Of a DNA stretch of 64,000 nt, positions 11,998-21,875 are shown piece by piece. Below the pieces are notes generated by a model that was given only the letters and a program-made list of their open reading frames with translations, searched no databases and had not been told where the DNA came from. The DNA is from Cryptomeria japonica. Its lineage: Eukaryota > Streptophyta > Pinopsida > Cupressales > Cupressaceae. The stretch lies in NCBI RefSeq assembly GCF_030272615.1, contig NC_081411.1, positions 160,622,971-160,686,970 of the forward strand, given 5' to 3'. How positions within the stretch are numbered: position 1 is the first letter of the stretch; each line of letters opens with the position of its first letter. Both the position numbers and the translations under genes were made by a program.

Positions 11998-12370
11998 CAT
12001 TGTGGGGGCTAGCACACCATACGTGGGATGGGATGGATGGCAATGGCTATGCAGCGGACAGAATGTCTCGCCCCATGCCATGCATGCCACCACCCCCCGT
12101 ATGGTGACTTCTACAAAAAGGATGGATCCTCATGCCGTTATTTCCTTCAATCCTACGGGAACTATGCCCAAATTTCCTTCCCTAATCCCGTGACATTTTT
12201 TCTTGTTTTTTACTAAGTCTGTCGGGGTGTGGAGGAAAGTTTTTTTTTTAAATGTATGATTATATTTTAAAATTTAAATAATTTATTTTTATTATATTTG
12301 TTCTATTTTTTAAGTTATATTTGTAAAATAATAAATATAATAAATTTATATTTAATAACTTATTATTTTA
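11998..12370 (+). repeat. Left inverted repeat arm
   Basis: The GC-richer outer 230 bp (12000-12235) is followed by GGTGTGGAGGAAAGTTTT and an AT-rich inner part. The reverse complement appears at 21420-21860. The outer part reads as short open frames on both strands, but these are by-products of the repeat and not genes. Confidence 0.6.
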
Positions 12371-12713
12371 ATATTAAGTAATATTTGTTTTAATATTTTT
12401 TCTATTTTTAATTTATTAATTTGTTTGAAATAATAAGTTATAATAAATTAATAATTAATAATTAATAATGTATTTAAAGTTTTAAAATATAATATATTAT
12501 TTTAATATTTAAGCTATATTTATTTTAATTTCTTTTCTATTTTTTATTTATTAATTTGTTTGAAATAATAAGTTATAATAAATTAATAATTAATAATGTA
12601 TTTGAAGTTTTTAAATAAAATCAAGCATAAAAGAAAATACACAAAAACTTAAATTCAAACTATAGCATTTTTATTCAAATTTGCTAAATAAATAATAAAA
12701 GTAGAATAATAAT
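12371..12713 (+). repeat. AT-rich tandem units, left arm
   Basis: The phrase GTTTGAAATAATAAGTTATA occurs at about 12422 and 12557. With diverged copies at about 20668, 20894 and 21242 in the right arm, it marks five tandem units of very roughly 130-340 bp. A second marker, AAATAAAATCAAACATAAAA, follows in four of the units. No coding content. Confidence 0.6.
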
Positions 12714-12733
12714 AAATATAAGAAGTTAATAGT
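12714..12733. repeat. LINE target-site duplication, left
   Basis: AAATATAAGAAGTTAATAGT is an exact 20-base match to 20602-20621. It borders the 5' end of the LINE and falls inside the AT-rich arm of the inverted-ended element. Confidence 0.9.
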
Positions 12734-12819
12734 GATTAACTTTCTGGTTCTGTCCAATAGCTGGTGTGATGACCGATTAAGAAAAATCACAACCTTTACA
12801 CGAACTTCAATCTGGCGAA

Positions 12820-14532
12820 ATGCGAAATCTCTGTCCTTCGAAATTGCCAAGGTTTGCGGCGGGGGGGTGCAGACAAGTCTTCGCCTCATGTCCGCAGAGC
12901 ATTTCAATCTACAGTCCGCAAAGCAAGAAAAACCCTGTAACAAATGAAGTTCGGTTTTCGGTTGGCAAAGCGGGCAAGTTTGGGGAAAATGCAGTAATTA
13001 GGGCAAAAATGGATGATGCCTTGTCACTACCCTCCGACGGAAACTGGCATATCGTTCGCTCGAAAAAGGCCAGGAAGAAGATGGGCGTAAGTAGAAACAG
13101 ATCTCTCAACTTCGATTGGCATAAGTCCACAGCCTCTAACCTTTATCCGGCCACCGGGGCAAACACGGTGCCGCTCGGGAAAGTGAGGAATTTTGAGCCA
13201 AAATCCAGAATAAAACCGAGGCGAATTTGTAAAATTCCGGCAAAATTAACGGAACCCCAATTTAATTTATTTAGCAAATGTGGGGTTTTTGCAAAGTGGA
13301 CGGGAATTGGAGAAGATACTGGTAAAATTATTGAGTGGTGGATGGCCCTATACCCGGGACAGGTAAGTATATCTATCCTGGATAATAATTTTCTGGCAAT
13401 TTTGTGTGATAATCAAAATACAAAAAATGATATTCTCTATGGTTCGGTTAAATTATATAAAGGTTATGGTTTTTTTCGTTGTGATTGGAAACCGAACTTT
13501 GATCCTCAAACCCGGAATTTAAACAAGTACCCTAGATGGATTAGTCTGGGTACATTACCAGTTGAATATCTAAATTTTGAAATCCTAGAGTATATTGGGG
13601 ATCAATTCGGTTTTTTTTTGGGATGTGAAGGTCTAGAAAATGGGGTTGTAAAAATGAATATCAAAATCTTAGTTGAATCTGATATTAATTCACTGGACTT
13701 AGTACCCATCTCGCTAGTATCGAACAGCGGGGCGTGGAACATCCAACCCACTTTCTATTATGGGGCTATAAATGAATCTGATGTTAGATTGAAAACATGC
13801 CCAGCGCTGGTTAAGAGTATCGAACAAATGGATAACTCTTTCTTAGATCATCATAAAAAAACTCCAATAAATACATCCCCTGGTCACGACAATAGTCTGA
13901 CTGTGGCTTACCCTGATGAAAATAGAAACTACACCTACAGCAACATTAATGATCTTGATAAAATTATAGATGAGGCAAACTCTATAAAAGAAGATGCCTT
14001 AGTGGAGATGACAAAAAGAGTCTCAAATTCGGTGGACTCATTGAAACTTCCATCTAACACAAAATCAGACGAAAAATTGGAACAAGAAAATGAGGCAGAT
14101 CTAGAAGAAATATCTTCTAGAATGGCTGCTGTTCTTGAGGTATTCGATAATAAGGTAGTTGAAAATCTTTCTCCGGATGAGGAAACTGAGAAGAGGTTCC
14201 TAATTCAGGAACTCTTGGCATCTATGGATGAGGAAGAAAATAATGAGAATAGGTCTGGAGATAGAATAACTATTCCTGTCAATGACTTTTCAGTAGCTCA
14301 GCCCCAACTGGGAGAGGATAATGGTGAGGGAGTGATTGTGCCCCAGCAAACCTTAGGAATAAAAAACATATATGACGGGAAAAACTATCCTGACTGCGCT
14401 AGAGAAGCCAAAAGTAGAGGCAGAAAATCTTTGAGCGAGTTAAGATTGCAGGATGGAAACGCTAAAGACCAAGGCAAATTGACAGCCTTCTTTGATGCTG
14501 GGAAGGGGAAGGGCCTTCCCACGGCCCCATGA
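12820..14532 (+). CDS. LINE ORF1 protein (DUF4283-like RNA-binding)
   Basis: 570 residues, open throughout. Residues 1-63 are basic and low in recognisable structure. Met64 (13009) starts MDDALSLPSDGNWHIVRSKK, which looks more like a natural LINE ORF1 start, so translation could begin there. Residues of about 145-285 resemble the DUF4283 fold of plant LINE and gag-like proteins: an FAKWTG start, then a central FFRCDWKPNF and the KYPRWISLGTLP...LEYIGDQFG segment that corresponds to the family's W-rlpgLP...lg signature. I see no CCHC knuckle after it, unlike the fragment at 11165. The C-terminal 250 residues are acidic and Glu-rich (residues 390-480) and end with a Lys/Gly-rich tail. The stop overlaps the ORF2 start as ATGA, which suggests ORF2 is made by termination-reinitiation. 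The protein would bind the element's own RNA. Confidence 0.85.
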   Translation: MRNLCPSKLPRFAAGGCRQVFASCPQSISIYSPQSKKNPVTNEVRFSVGKAGKFGENAVIRAKMDDALSLPSDGNWHIVRSKKARKKMGVSRNRSLNFDWHKSTASNLYPATGANTVPLGKVRNFEPKSRIKPRRICKIPAKLTEPQFNLFSKCGVFAKWTGIGEDTGKIIEWWMALYPGQVSISILDNNFLAILCDNQNTKNDILYGSVKLYKGYGFFRCDWKPNFDPQTRNLNKYPRWISLGTLPVEYLNFEILEYIGDQFGFFLGCEGLENGVVKMNIKILVESDINSLDLVPISLVSNSGAWNIQPTFYYGAINESDVRLKTCPALVKSIEQMDNSFLDHHKKTPINTSPGHDNSLTVAYPDENRNYTYSNINDLDKIIDEANSIKEDALVEMTKRVSNSVDSLKLPSNTKSDEKLEQENEADLEEISSRMAAVLEVFDNKVVENLSPDEETEKRFLIQELLASMDEEENNENRSGDRITIPVNDFSVAQPQLGEDNGEGVIVPQQTLGIKNIYDGKNYPDCAREAKSRGRKSLSELRLQDGNAKDQGKLTAFFDAGKGKGLPTAP

Positions 14533-17500
14533 AAATCTCTTCATGGAATGTTAGGGGCATGAACGCCCCTAACAAACAGCGTCTAATTAGACGCAACATT
14601 ATTAAATGGAAACATGATATCGTTCTCATACAAGAAACTAAATTAGCCCAGGTAGAAGCTGAGGCCTTTAAAAGGAAATTAGGTCTTCTTTGCGGGGAAT
14701 TTGTGGAAGCCAGGGGCGCCTCTGGTGGTATTGGAATTATTTGGAATCCGCGTAGTATTAATTTTTATCCTATAGCAGGTAATAGAAATTGGCTATTGGG
14801 AAAGGTTATAAGCAAACACAGCAAATTTACTTTCACCCTTATAAACATTTATGGCCCGATCCCGGATGCCGGCAAGCGCAGAGTTTGGTCAGAACTCTCG
14901 GCTATGATGGGGCTAGATACCTCTTCCCCTGTTATTCTCGGAGGGGACTTCAATGCTATCCTGAATTTATCAGAAAAAAAGGGTGGTATTCGTAGGGAAC
15001 CGCAATCCTTAAAAGACTTTAAAGAGTGGGTTGCTTATAACAATCTTATAGATATAGAAACCAATAATGGTGTGTATACCTGGTATAATAGAAGAGCAGG
15101 CTTTACACAAATCGCGGAGAGACTAGATAGATTCCTTTTTAGAGGGAACTTGAGCGATCTAGCGGTTAACCTCTCTGCCTCACTACTCCCATCTTCAGGA
15201 TCTGATCATTACCCTGTCATCCTCAATATTGAGGGAGAGGCTACACCGCGGTGTTGTCCCTTTAAATTTGAAAAAATGTGGATGCAAAATCCAGACTTCT
15301 ATGACCTGATCTCCAGGTGGTGGTCTGAGGTAAGTTTCCAGGGATCAAAGATGTTTTGCCTTGTAAATAAATTAAAACATATCAAGTGCAAGTTACTGAA
15401 ATGGAATAGTGAAGTTTTTGGCAACATTTTTGAAACCAAAATGTCATTAGAAAAAGAAATCGCAGACCTTAATGAAAAAGTGTTTAGACTTGGAATGGAT
15501 CAGGATAGCTTCCTCAAAGAAAAGGAGCTCCTCGGGAAATACGAGGATGCGTTATCAAAAGAAGAAATATTTTGGAAACAGAAGTCTAGAGAGAATTGGC
15601 TTCAAAATGGGGATAGGAATACTAAGTTCTTCCACAATAGTACAAAATTAAGGAGGAACACTAACGGTATTCACAAGATCATGAGTAATAATGGTATTCT
15701 ACTGGAAGATCAAACTGACATAACTACAGAAGTGGTTAACCATTTTAAAACCCTGTTCAGCTCTGAATATTCTCTTAAAGATGCCAATCTTACTATTCTT
15801 AGGAATATTCCTAAGATCATAACTGAAAATCAAAATAAAGCGCTTTGCAACAAATTTACAGAATCAGAAGTAAAAGTTGCATTGGGGCAGCTTAACCCTG
15901 ATAAAGCTCCCGGCCCGGATGGTTTTCCTGCTTGCTTTTTCCAAAAATGTTGGCACATTATTGGTAAAGAGGTTGTGGAAGCTTTGGAAGCTGTTAGAAA
16001 CTCGGGGAGTATCTTAAGGGAAATCAACAACACTTTCATTACTTTGATCCCAAAAAAGGAGGAATCAAGAAATTTTGAAGACTTTCGCCCTATTTCTTTA
16101 TGTAACACAATTTACAAACTTTTTACTAAAATTTTAGCAAACAGATTGAAAAGCATCCTTCCGTGCATTATTTCTGAGGAACAGACCGGTTTCGTACCAG
16201 GTAGATCTATCTTTGATGGCATTATTATAGCTCAAGAAGTCATACACTCGATACAACAGAATCGATCTGCTGCGATGATGATCAAGCTTGACATCAAGAA
16301 GGCTTATGACAAGGTTGATTGGAGATTTCTGTGTAAATGTTTAGAATCCTTTGGCTTTTCTAAACAATGGATCAATTTAATCTTCGAATGCATTTCATCG
16401 CCCAGGATATCATTGCTTATAAATGGTTCCCCAGCAGGCTTCTTCCAGATATCTAGAGGGATTAGACAAGGAGATCCTTTATCCCCTTTTTTATTTATCA
16501 TAATGGCAGAGGGCCTTGGGAGAATCATTTCTTGTGCTCGAATGAATCAGATTATCAAAGGTATTAAAATCACTAATGGAATGGAGGCCATTTCCCACCA
16601 GCAGTTTGCTGATGACACAATGCTGATGGGAAGTGCGAATAGGTCTGAAGCCATGGCTTTCAAAAGGATTCTTGACATCTATGCATTAGCCTCTGGTCAG
16701 GAAGTGAACAGGAATAAATCGGAGATCTTCTTCTTTAACACTCCGCAAAACATAGAGTCAGATATTTGTAATATCTTAGGGTTTGATAAAGGGAAACTCC
16801 CTTGTAAATATCTAGGGATTTCGATGGATAAGGGAAACAATATAAATTCATTATGGAAAGGAATCCTTGAAAAGATGGATCTCAGGTTGAATTCTTGGAA
16901 GAACAAATGCCTATCTTCGGCTGGGAGATTAACACTACTAAAAGCTGTAATGGCGGCTATTCCGATATTCCAGATGTCCTGCCAGCAATTACCTAAAGGT
17001 GCACGTTTAGAAATGATTAAAAAGATGAGGAAGTTCTTTTGGAATATGAACTCTGAAAAAAAGAAATATGCTTTAATATCTTGGGATAAAATTAGCCAGC
17101 CTATCAGTATAGGGGGTGTTGGCATCAAAGACTTGGGAGTTCAAAACTTGGCTCTGGGGGCGAAATTAGTCTGGAAAATGTACACGGACCCGGATCTTAA
17201 ATGGGTAAGGATCCTCAAAGCTAAATATCTCACTAATTCCAACCCTGATAGTATTCTGAGGACGGAGTTACTTCCGAAGGGATCCAAAGTCTGGAATTTT
17301 ATGTTAGAATGTAGAAAGGTGATCAGAGACTATTTGTCTTGGGATATTGCGGATGGTTCTGAGGCATTGTTCTGGGAAGACTCGTGGGGGGGTTATTCTG
17401 CCCTTGATAAATCTGGAATAAGCGTAGAAGGTATTGAACATTGTAAATCAAATAGGGGCAGGTATGTCAAGGATTATATCAAGCTGGTTTCCAATGACCC

Positions 17501-18812
17501 CGCATTGGGTTGGGAGTGGAAACCCCTTGATGAGATGAACTTGATAAATGCAGACAAGGAAATCCTCTGGAATAATTTGAGGAATAGGCATTTCTCATTA
17601 CATAACGGGAAAGACAAGATAATTTGGGCTGGTAGTTCTTCGGGCATTTATAAAGCCAAAGATGGTTACTCACTTTTAAAACTCAGAAGAGCTGTAACCA
17701 ATCCTAATATTCCGATTAGCCTTTGCTGGAATAACGTGGGTCTTCCCAAAGCTGGCATTTTCTCATGGGCAGCTTCCCAGAAGAGGATTCTTACTGCAGA
17801 TTGGTTCTTGAAATTAGGGTTCATGGGACCTTCGAGATGCCCTCTATGTGAATCCGAGGAAGAAAACGTGGACCATCTGCTTCTTAGTTGTAGTTTCAGC
17901 CAGAGGTGTTGGGATTGGCTTTGCTCAAGCCTCGGTTGGCCGACTCCGAGACCGAGGGATATTTCAGAATGGCTGATTAGCTGGCAACCTCCCTTTACAA
18001 AGGATGTTTACCACTTAGTATGGCAAATAGCACCGACAATCCTCATATGGGAAATATGGAAGGAGAGAAACAGGCGGATCTTTAAAGATTCAAAATTGAG
18101 GGTAGTATCCCTTCTTAATAAGATCGAGGCTTCAATTGTGGAAAAAATCAATAACAAACTAAGACATTCCCAGGGAAAGACTAATAATTTAACCAGATGG
18201 GATGAGGTTCTTCGATCTAAATGGATGGGTTTGATTATTCCCCCGTTCATGGGAAGTGGAGGTGAACAGTCTGTGATAGAAAGGAAGCTAACAAAGTGGA
18301 CTCCCCCCCGAATGGGCTGGGCTAAGCTTAATTTCGATGGTTCCTCTCGTGGAAATCCTGGTATAGCAGGTATAGGGTGTGCAATTCACCAGGACAACGG
18401 TGTACTAATGGCTAGCATTAATAAGCCTATTGGCTGGGCCTCGAATAACTTGGCTGAGTTCTCAGCGTTACGGGAGGGATTGATTTTAGCCAAATCACTT
18501 GGGATAAAATATCTGGAAATTGAGGGGGATTCATCGTTAACTATAAATGCAGTCAGGACTAGGGTAGTGTCAAACTGGAAATTGCAAGCGGAACTAAAAA
18601 GTATTTTGGACTTGATCAAATATTTTGAGGAAACTTCGGTCAATCATATTTATAGGGAAGGAAACACTATTGCAGACAAGTTAGCCAATTTAGGGGCAGA
18701 TGGGAATTCGTATGTCTTTAGAATGGTTTGCCCCATGGATATTTTAGGTGATGTACGTAATTCCCCTTCATATCACTCCTCTCCAAATCCTCTCCTGGTC
18801 CCTCATTTATAA
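14529..18812 (+). CDS. LINE ORF2: endonuclease, reverse transcriptase, RNase H
   Basis: 1427 residues, uninterrupted. Residues 1-235 are an exonuclease-endonuclease-phosphatase domain with Asn7, Glu36 (QET), Asp140 in GGDFNA and Asp226-His227 in SGSDHYPV, the full catalytic set. The reverse transcriptase spans about 440-760: KAPGPDGF near 458, QTGFVPGR, Asp588 in IKLDIKKAYDKV, GIRQGDPLSPFLF and the catalytic FADD at 693-696, then KYLGISM. A zinc-binding zf-RVT segment (CPLCESEEENVDHLLLSC) lies near 1105-1125. The C-terminus is an RNase H domain with Asp1270 (NFDGSS), Glu1310 (AEFSAL), Asp1334 (EGDSSL) and Asp1383 (ADKLAN), so all four metal-binding residues are present. The enzyme nicks the target and reverse-transcribes the RNA in place. 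The start ATG overlaps the ORF1 stop. This domain order fits the plant L1 lineage that gained an RNase H. Confidence 0.95.
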   Translation: MKISSWNVRGMNAPNKQRLIRRNIIKWKHDIVLIQETKLAQVEAEAFKRKLGLLCGEFVEARGASGGIGIIWNPRSINFYPIAGNRNWLLGKVISKHSKFTFTLINIYGPIPDAGKRRVWSELSAMMGLDTSSPVILGGDFNAILNLSEKKGGIRREPQSLKDFKEWVAYNNLIDIETNNGVYTWYNRRAGFTQIAERLDRFLFRGNLSDLAVNLSASLLPSSGSDHYPVILNIEGEATPRCCPFKFEKMWMQNPDFYDLISRWWSEVSFQGSKMFCLVNKLKHIKCKLLKWNSEVFGNIFETKMSLEKEIADLNEKVFRLGMDQDSFLKEKELLGKYEDALSKEEIFWKQKSRENWLQNGDRNTKFFHNSTKLRRNTNGIHKIMSNNGILLEDQTDITTEVVNHFKTLFSSEYSLKDANLTILRNIPKIITENQNKALCNKFTESEVKVALGQLNPDKAPGPDGFPACFFQKCWHIIGKEVVEALEAVRNSGSILREINNTFITLIPKKEESRNFEDFRPISLCNTIYKLFTKILANRLKSILPCIISEEQTGFVPGRSIFDGIIIAQEVIHSIQQNRSAAMMIKLDIKKAYDKVDWRFLCKCLESFGFSKQWINLIFECISSPRISLLINGSPAGFFQISRGIRQGDPLSPFLFIIMAEGLGRIISCARMNQIIKGIKITNGMEAISHQQFADDTMLMGSANRSEAMAFKRILDIYALASGQEVNRNKSEIFFFNTPQNIESDICNILGFDKGKLPCKYLGISMDKGNNINSLWKGILEKMDLRLNSWKNKCLSSAGRLTLLKAVMAAIPIFQMSCQQLPKGARLEMIKKMRKFFWNMNSEKKKYALISWDKISQPISIGGVGIKDLGVQNLALGAKLVWKMYTDPDLKWVRILKAKYLTNSNPDSILRTELLPKGSKVWNFMLECRKVIRDYLSWDIADGSEALFWEDSWGGYSALDKSGISVEGIEHCKSNRGRYVKDYIKLVSNDPALGWEWKPLDEMNLINADKEILWNNLRNRHFSLHNGKDKIIWAGSSSGIYKAKDGYSLLKLRRAVTNPNIPISLCWNNVGLPKAGIFSWAASQKRILTADWFLKLGFMGPSRCPLCESEEENVDHLLLSCSFSQRCWDWLCSSLGWPTPRPRDISEWLISWQPPFTKDVYHLVWQIAPTILIWEIWKERNRRIFKDSKLRVVSLLNKIEASIVEKINNKLRHSQGKTNNLTRWDEVLRSKWMGLIIPPFMGSGGEQSVIERKLTKWTPPRMGWAKLNFDGSSRGNPGIAGIGCAIHQDNGVLMASINKPIGWASNNLAEFSALREGLILAKSLGIKYLEIEGDSSLTINAVRTRVVSNWKLQAELKSILDLIKYFEETSVNHIYREGNTIADKLANLGADGNSYVFRMVCPMDILGDVRNSPSYHSSPNPLLVPHL

Positions 18813-18888
18813 ACTCTAGAAGGGTGGCCATAGTATCCTTACTATAGCATTTTGGTATACTTAGTTTCAGATATATATATATATACAC

Positions 18889-18920
<32 letters not shown>

Positions 18921-20601
18921 GCTCTCACTTGGATATATATATATATGTGTACATATTCATAGACAGTCCCATTATAAATATATGCACATATATATATGTC
19001 CATATATATAGATATGTGTATATAAATACAATAGTATATATATACATATATATATTTCCTCATATATATATGTATATGTGTGTGTATGTGTGGGTGTAAT
19101 TAGAAAACTTCTCAATCACACACACGCACATATACATATATATATATATTCAGAATCTATATATATTAGAGTATGTATATATATAAATATATATATATAT
19201 TTATATATATCTATATCTGAACCTGAATATATGATTGATTTCTATTTTCCGAGTCCTTAACTACCATTAGGTAGGAGGTGCCAGGGGTGTTTCAGTCGTG
19301 GTAAGAGGTGACTGGTAAATGTCTGATTTCACTTTTCTGACAGCAGCAGGCTAGTCCTCCAATGCATGAATGCAATGCATGTAAACGGTGATAAGTCTGC
19401 CCTGGACAGCGAAGGGATAGAATTCAATGCAATTTAAATCTCTTCTTGTAAGGATTAGCTGGGACTGCCAGGCGTTATGTCCTGGAGCCATGGTGACTGG
19501 TTTTTTAACACTTGGTTCTCTAGTTCCTACATTTCGGTTAGAGCTGGTATCAACTCTAACTATGGTCATCAGCCTTGTTTTTAAAATGGGACAGTTTATG
19601 CTGGTTTCTGTATCGATGTTTGCATGTTAGTAGAGGTTGTATCAGAATTGCTTAGCATCCCACATAGTTTGTTTTTGAGTTACCCTGGATCCTTTGTGTG
19701 GTTTTCTTTCGGGTTTCTTCCAATTGTTTGAGGTATGGGTGTCTGATTTATGGGGTGGTTTTGAGGAGGGCAGTAAAGGTAATCCAAGATTTTGATATGG
19801 ATTCAGATTTTAGCTGGTTCTATTTACAATAAAGCTCTGGACCATTTTTCGGTTCTTCTGTGGTTTCACTTCTTTTCCCAGGCCTATTTTTTTTCTATGT
19901 GCATCTATATACTCTCAGGATCATGGCAGTTTCAATGATAGATTATTGTGCATATTGGCTTTTAAAGACATAGACATATGCATAAGAAAATATTGATTTT
20001 TTATGTTCAGGTTTTGGTGAACTGATTTTTGAAGAATTTAATGTATTTAAGTATCTGATAGAAATTGATTCTTTCCAGATGTAGGCAGAATTGTAGCCTG
20101 GATAATCTCTTAATTTGAAACCCAACGGGTTAGGAGGGTTCCAAGCTAAGGGATATCCAGGCTACAATCCTCTAACATTATTTGAAAGATGTTATTATTC
20201 TCTGAATGATCGATACAATTTATTAAGTTTACTATGCTACTAACAATTTGGCAAAGTATGTTGCTAAGATTTTGCAGATTCGGAAAACAGGACAAAGTTT
20301 ATGCTCAAAGAATATGTGGATTTGCCACATATGAGAAGTTGGATCCAGCCGGATTGTGCTAAATGATATTATGTACGGACAGAATCTTAAAGGTCTTATT
20401 ATGTCTGCCTACATCCTCAGATGAGGAATTGTAAAAATGTACAGTTATGTATAATTTCTGATTCCAGAAGGGATCTGGGCTAGACCGGAGGTTTTCTTAT
20501 CTCCATTCTTTCCTACCGGTGCCCACACTGAATGGAGATGTAATATTTAAAAATAATAATAATAATAAAATGTTGGCTACGGCCTTTTATCGATCAAAAA
20601 A
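18813..20601 (+). other. LINE 3' untranslated region
   Basis: About 1.8 kb without coding potential. It starts with a TATATA/TGTA microsatellite, continues with GT-rich unique sequence and ends in an AATAATAATAATAAAA run, a short unique stretch (GTTGGCTACGGCC) and the terminal A run. The terminal unique stretch would be the part recognised by the element's reverse transcriptase (inference from the family). Confidence 0.75.
18866..19240 (+). repeat. AT/GT microsatellite inside the LINE 3' UTR
   Basis: A long alternation of (TA)n, TATATG and GTGTATGTGTG blocks. The open frames seen in it on both strands, full of Tyr/Ile, are artefacts of the dinucleotide repeat. Confidence 0.85.
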
Positions 20602-20621
20602 AAATATAAGAAGTTAATAGT
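20602..20621. repeat. LINE target-site duplication, right
   Basis: An exact copy of 12714-12733, directly after the A-rich tail. It defines the 3' end of the LINE. Confidence 0.9.
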
Positions 20622-21419
20622 TAATTATATATCTAATTTTTTAAAATAATAAACTATATGTTTAAATTTGTTTGAAATAACAAGTTATAATAAATTAATA
20701 ATTTATAATTTATTCAAAGTTTTTAAATAAAATCAAACATAAAAGAAAACACATAAAAACTTAAATTCAAATTATAGCATTTTTGTTCAAATTTGCTAAA
20801 TAAGTAATAAAAGTAGAATTATAATAAATATAATAAATTAATACTTAATTATATATCTAATTTTTTTAAATAATAAGCTACATGTTTAAATTTATTTGAA
20901 ATAATAAGTTATAATAAATTAATAATTAACAATGTATTTAAAGTTTTTAAATAAAATCAAACATAAAAGAAAATACATAAAAACTTAAAATCAAACTATA
21001 GCATTTATATTTGTAAAATAATAAATTAATAATGTATTTAGAGTTTTTATTTATTATATTTTTTCTATTTTTTAAGCTATATTTGTAAAATAATAAATAT
21101 AATAAATTAATCATTAATTCTATATCAATTTTTTTTAAATAATAAGCTATATGTTTAATTTAATTTTTTTAAATGTTTGATTATTTTTTTAAAATTAAAA
21201 TAATTTATTTTAATATTTTTTACAATTTTAATTTATTAATTTGTTTGAAATAATAAGTTATAATAAATTAATAATTAATAATATATTTAAAGTTTTTAAA
21301 TAAAATGAAACATAAAAGAAAACACATAAAAACTTAAATTCAGACTATAACATTTTTGTTCAAATTTACTAAATAAGCAATAAAAGTAGAATACATAAAT
21401 AAGCAAATATATAATTAAA
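20622..21419 (+). repeat. AT-rich tandem units, right arm
   Basis: Continuation of the inverted-ended element after the LINE. The same markers as in the left arm recur: TTGAAATAATAAGTTATAAT at about 20894 and 21242 (a variant at 20668) and AAATAAAATCAAACATAAAA at about 20727 and 20947 (a variant at 21297). The units are in the same orientation as those in the left arm. Confidence 0.6.
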
Positions 21420-21860
21420 TATAAATTTATTATATTTATTATTTAACAAATATAACTTAAAAAATAGAAAAATATAATAAATAAAAACTTTGAATACATT
21501 ATTAATTATTAAAATAATAATAATAATAAATAAATAATTATAAATAAATATTAAAATAAATTATTTCAATTTAAAAATATAATCATACATTTAAAAAAAA
21601 CTTTCCTCCACCCCCATGGACTTGGTCAAAAAAAGACTTAGTCAAAAAAATGAAAAAATGTCACGAGAGTGGGGAAGGGCATAGTTCCCATAGGATTGAA
21701 AGAAATAACGACACAGGGATCTGTCCTTTTCACAAAAGTCATCGTACGGGGGATGGTGGGATACATGGCATGGAGCGGGCCATTCTGTCCACTGCATAGC
21801 CATTGCCGGGATGGATGGGTATGGATGCTCCCAACCATTTTGATGCAAGGATAGCCAATG
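21420..21860 (-). repeat. Right inverted repeat arm
   Basis: Reverse complement of the left arm. It begins with the AT-rich inner part and ends with the GC-richer block at 21600-21850. Compared with the left arm it carries an extra GACTTGGTCAAAAAAAGACT stretch near 21620 and differs at roughly one base in five. Confidence 0.6.
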
Positions 21861-21875
21861 TCATAAATGAATCCA

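Larger units (their letters stand above)
12734..20601 (+). mobile_element. Full-length L1-type LINE
   Basis: A 7.87 kb non-LTR retrotransposon with a perfect 20-bp target duplication, a short A-rich 3' tail (to 20601) and two long ORFs that overlap by four bases. Such elements are transcribed to one RNA, translated to an RNA-binding ORF1 protein and an endonuclease/reverse transcriptase, and copied at a nicked target. The AT-rich target fits the T-rich cleavage preference of L1-type endonucleases. The 5' untranslated region is only 86 bases if the first ATG is used, and the 3' untranslated region is about 1.8 kb. Base composition of the ORFs (about 40% GC) contrasts with the very AT-rich flanks. 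No disabling mutation is visible in either ORF. Confidence 0.93.
11994..21866. mobile_element. AT-rich inverted-ended (TIR/foldback-like) element
   Basis: The left end (from about 11994) and the right end (to about 21866) are inverted copies. Shared phrases include GGCAATGGCTATGCAG, CAATCCTA-GGGAACTATGCCC and GTGACATTTTTTC; similarity is roughly 80% and runs inward for some 370-440 bp. A 9-bp direct repeat, ATGAATCCA, flanks both sides (11985-11993 and 21867-21875), the duplication length made by Mutator-type transposases. The outermost 20-25 bases of the two ends do not match, so the exact boundaries and the class are uncertain. Without the LINE the element is about 2 kb, non-coding and full of AT-rich tandem units. 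It would be a non-autonomous element. Confidence 0.55.

Noticed and set aside
12002-12216. Two overlapping 60-codon frames in the left inverted arm, similar to minus-strand frames at 21638-21880
   Set aside because: Similarity is due to the inverted repeat itself. Both copies have short frames without domain features, and the arms differ by indels.
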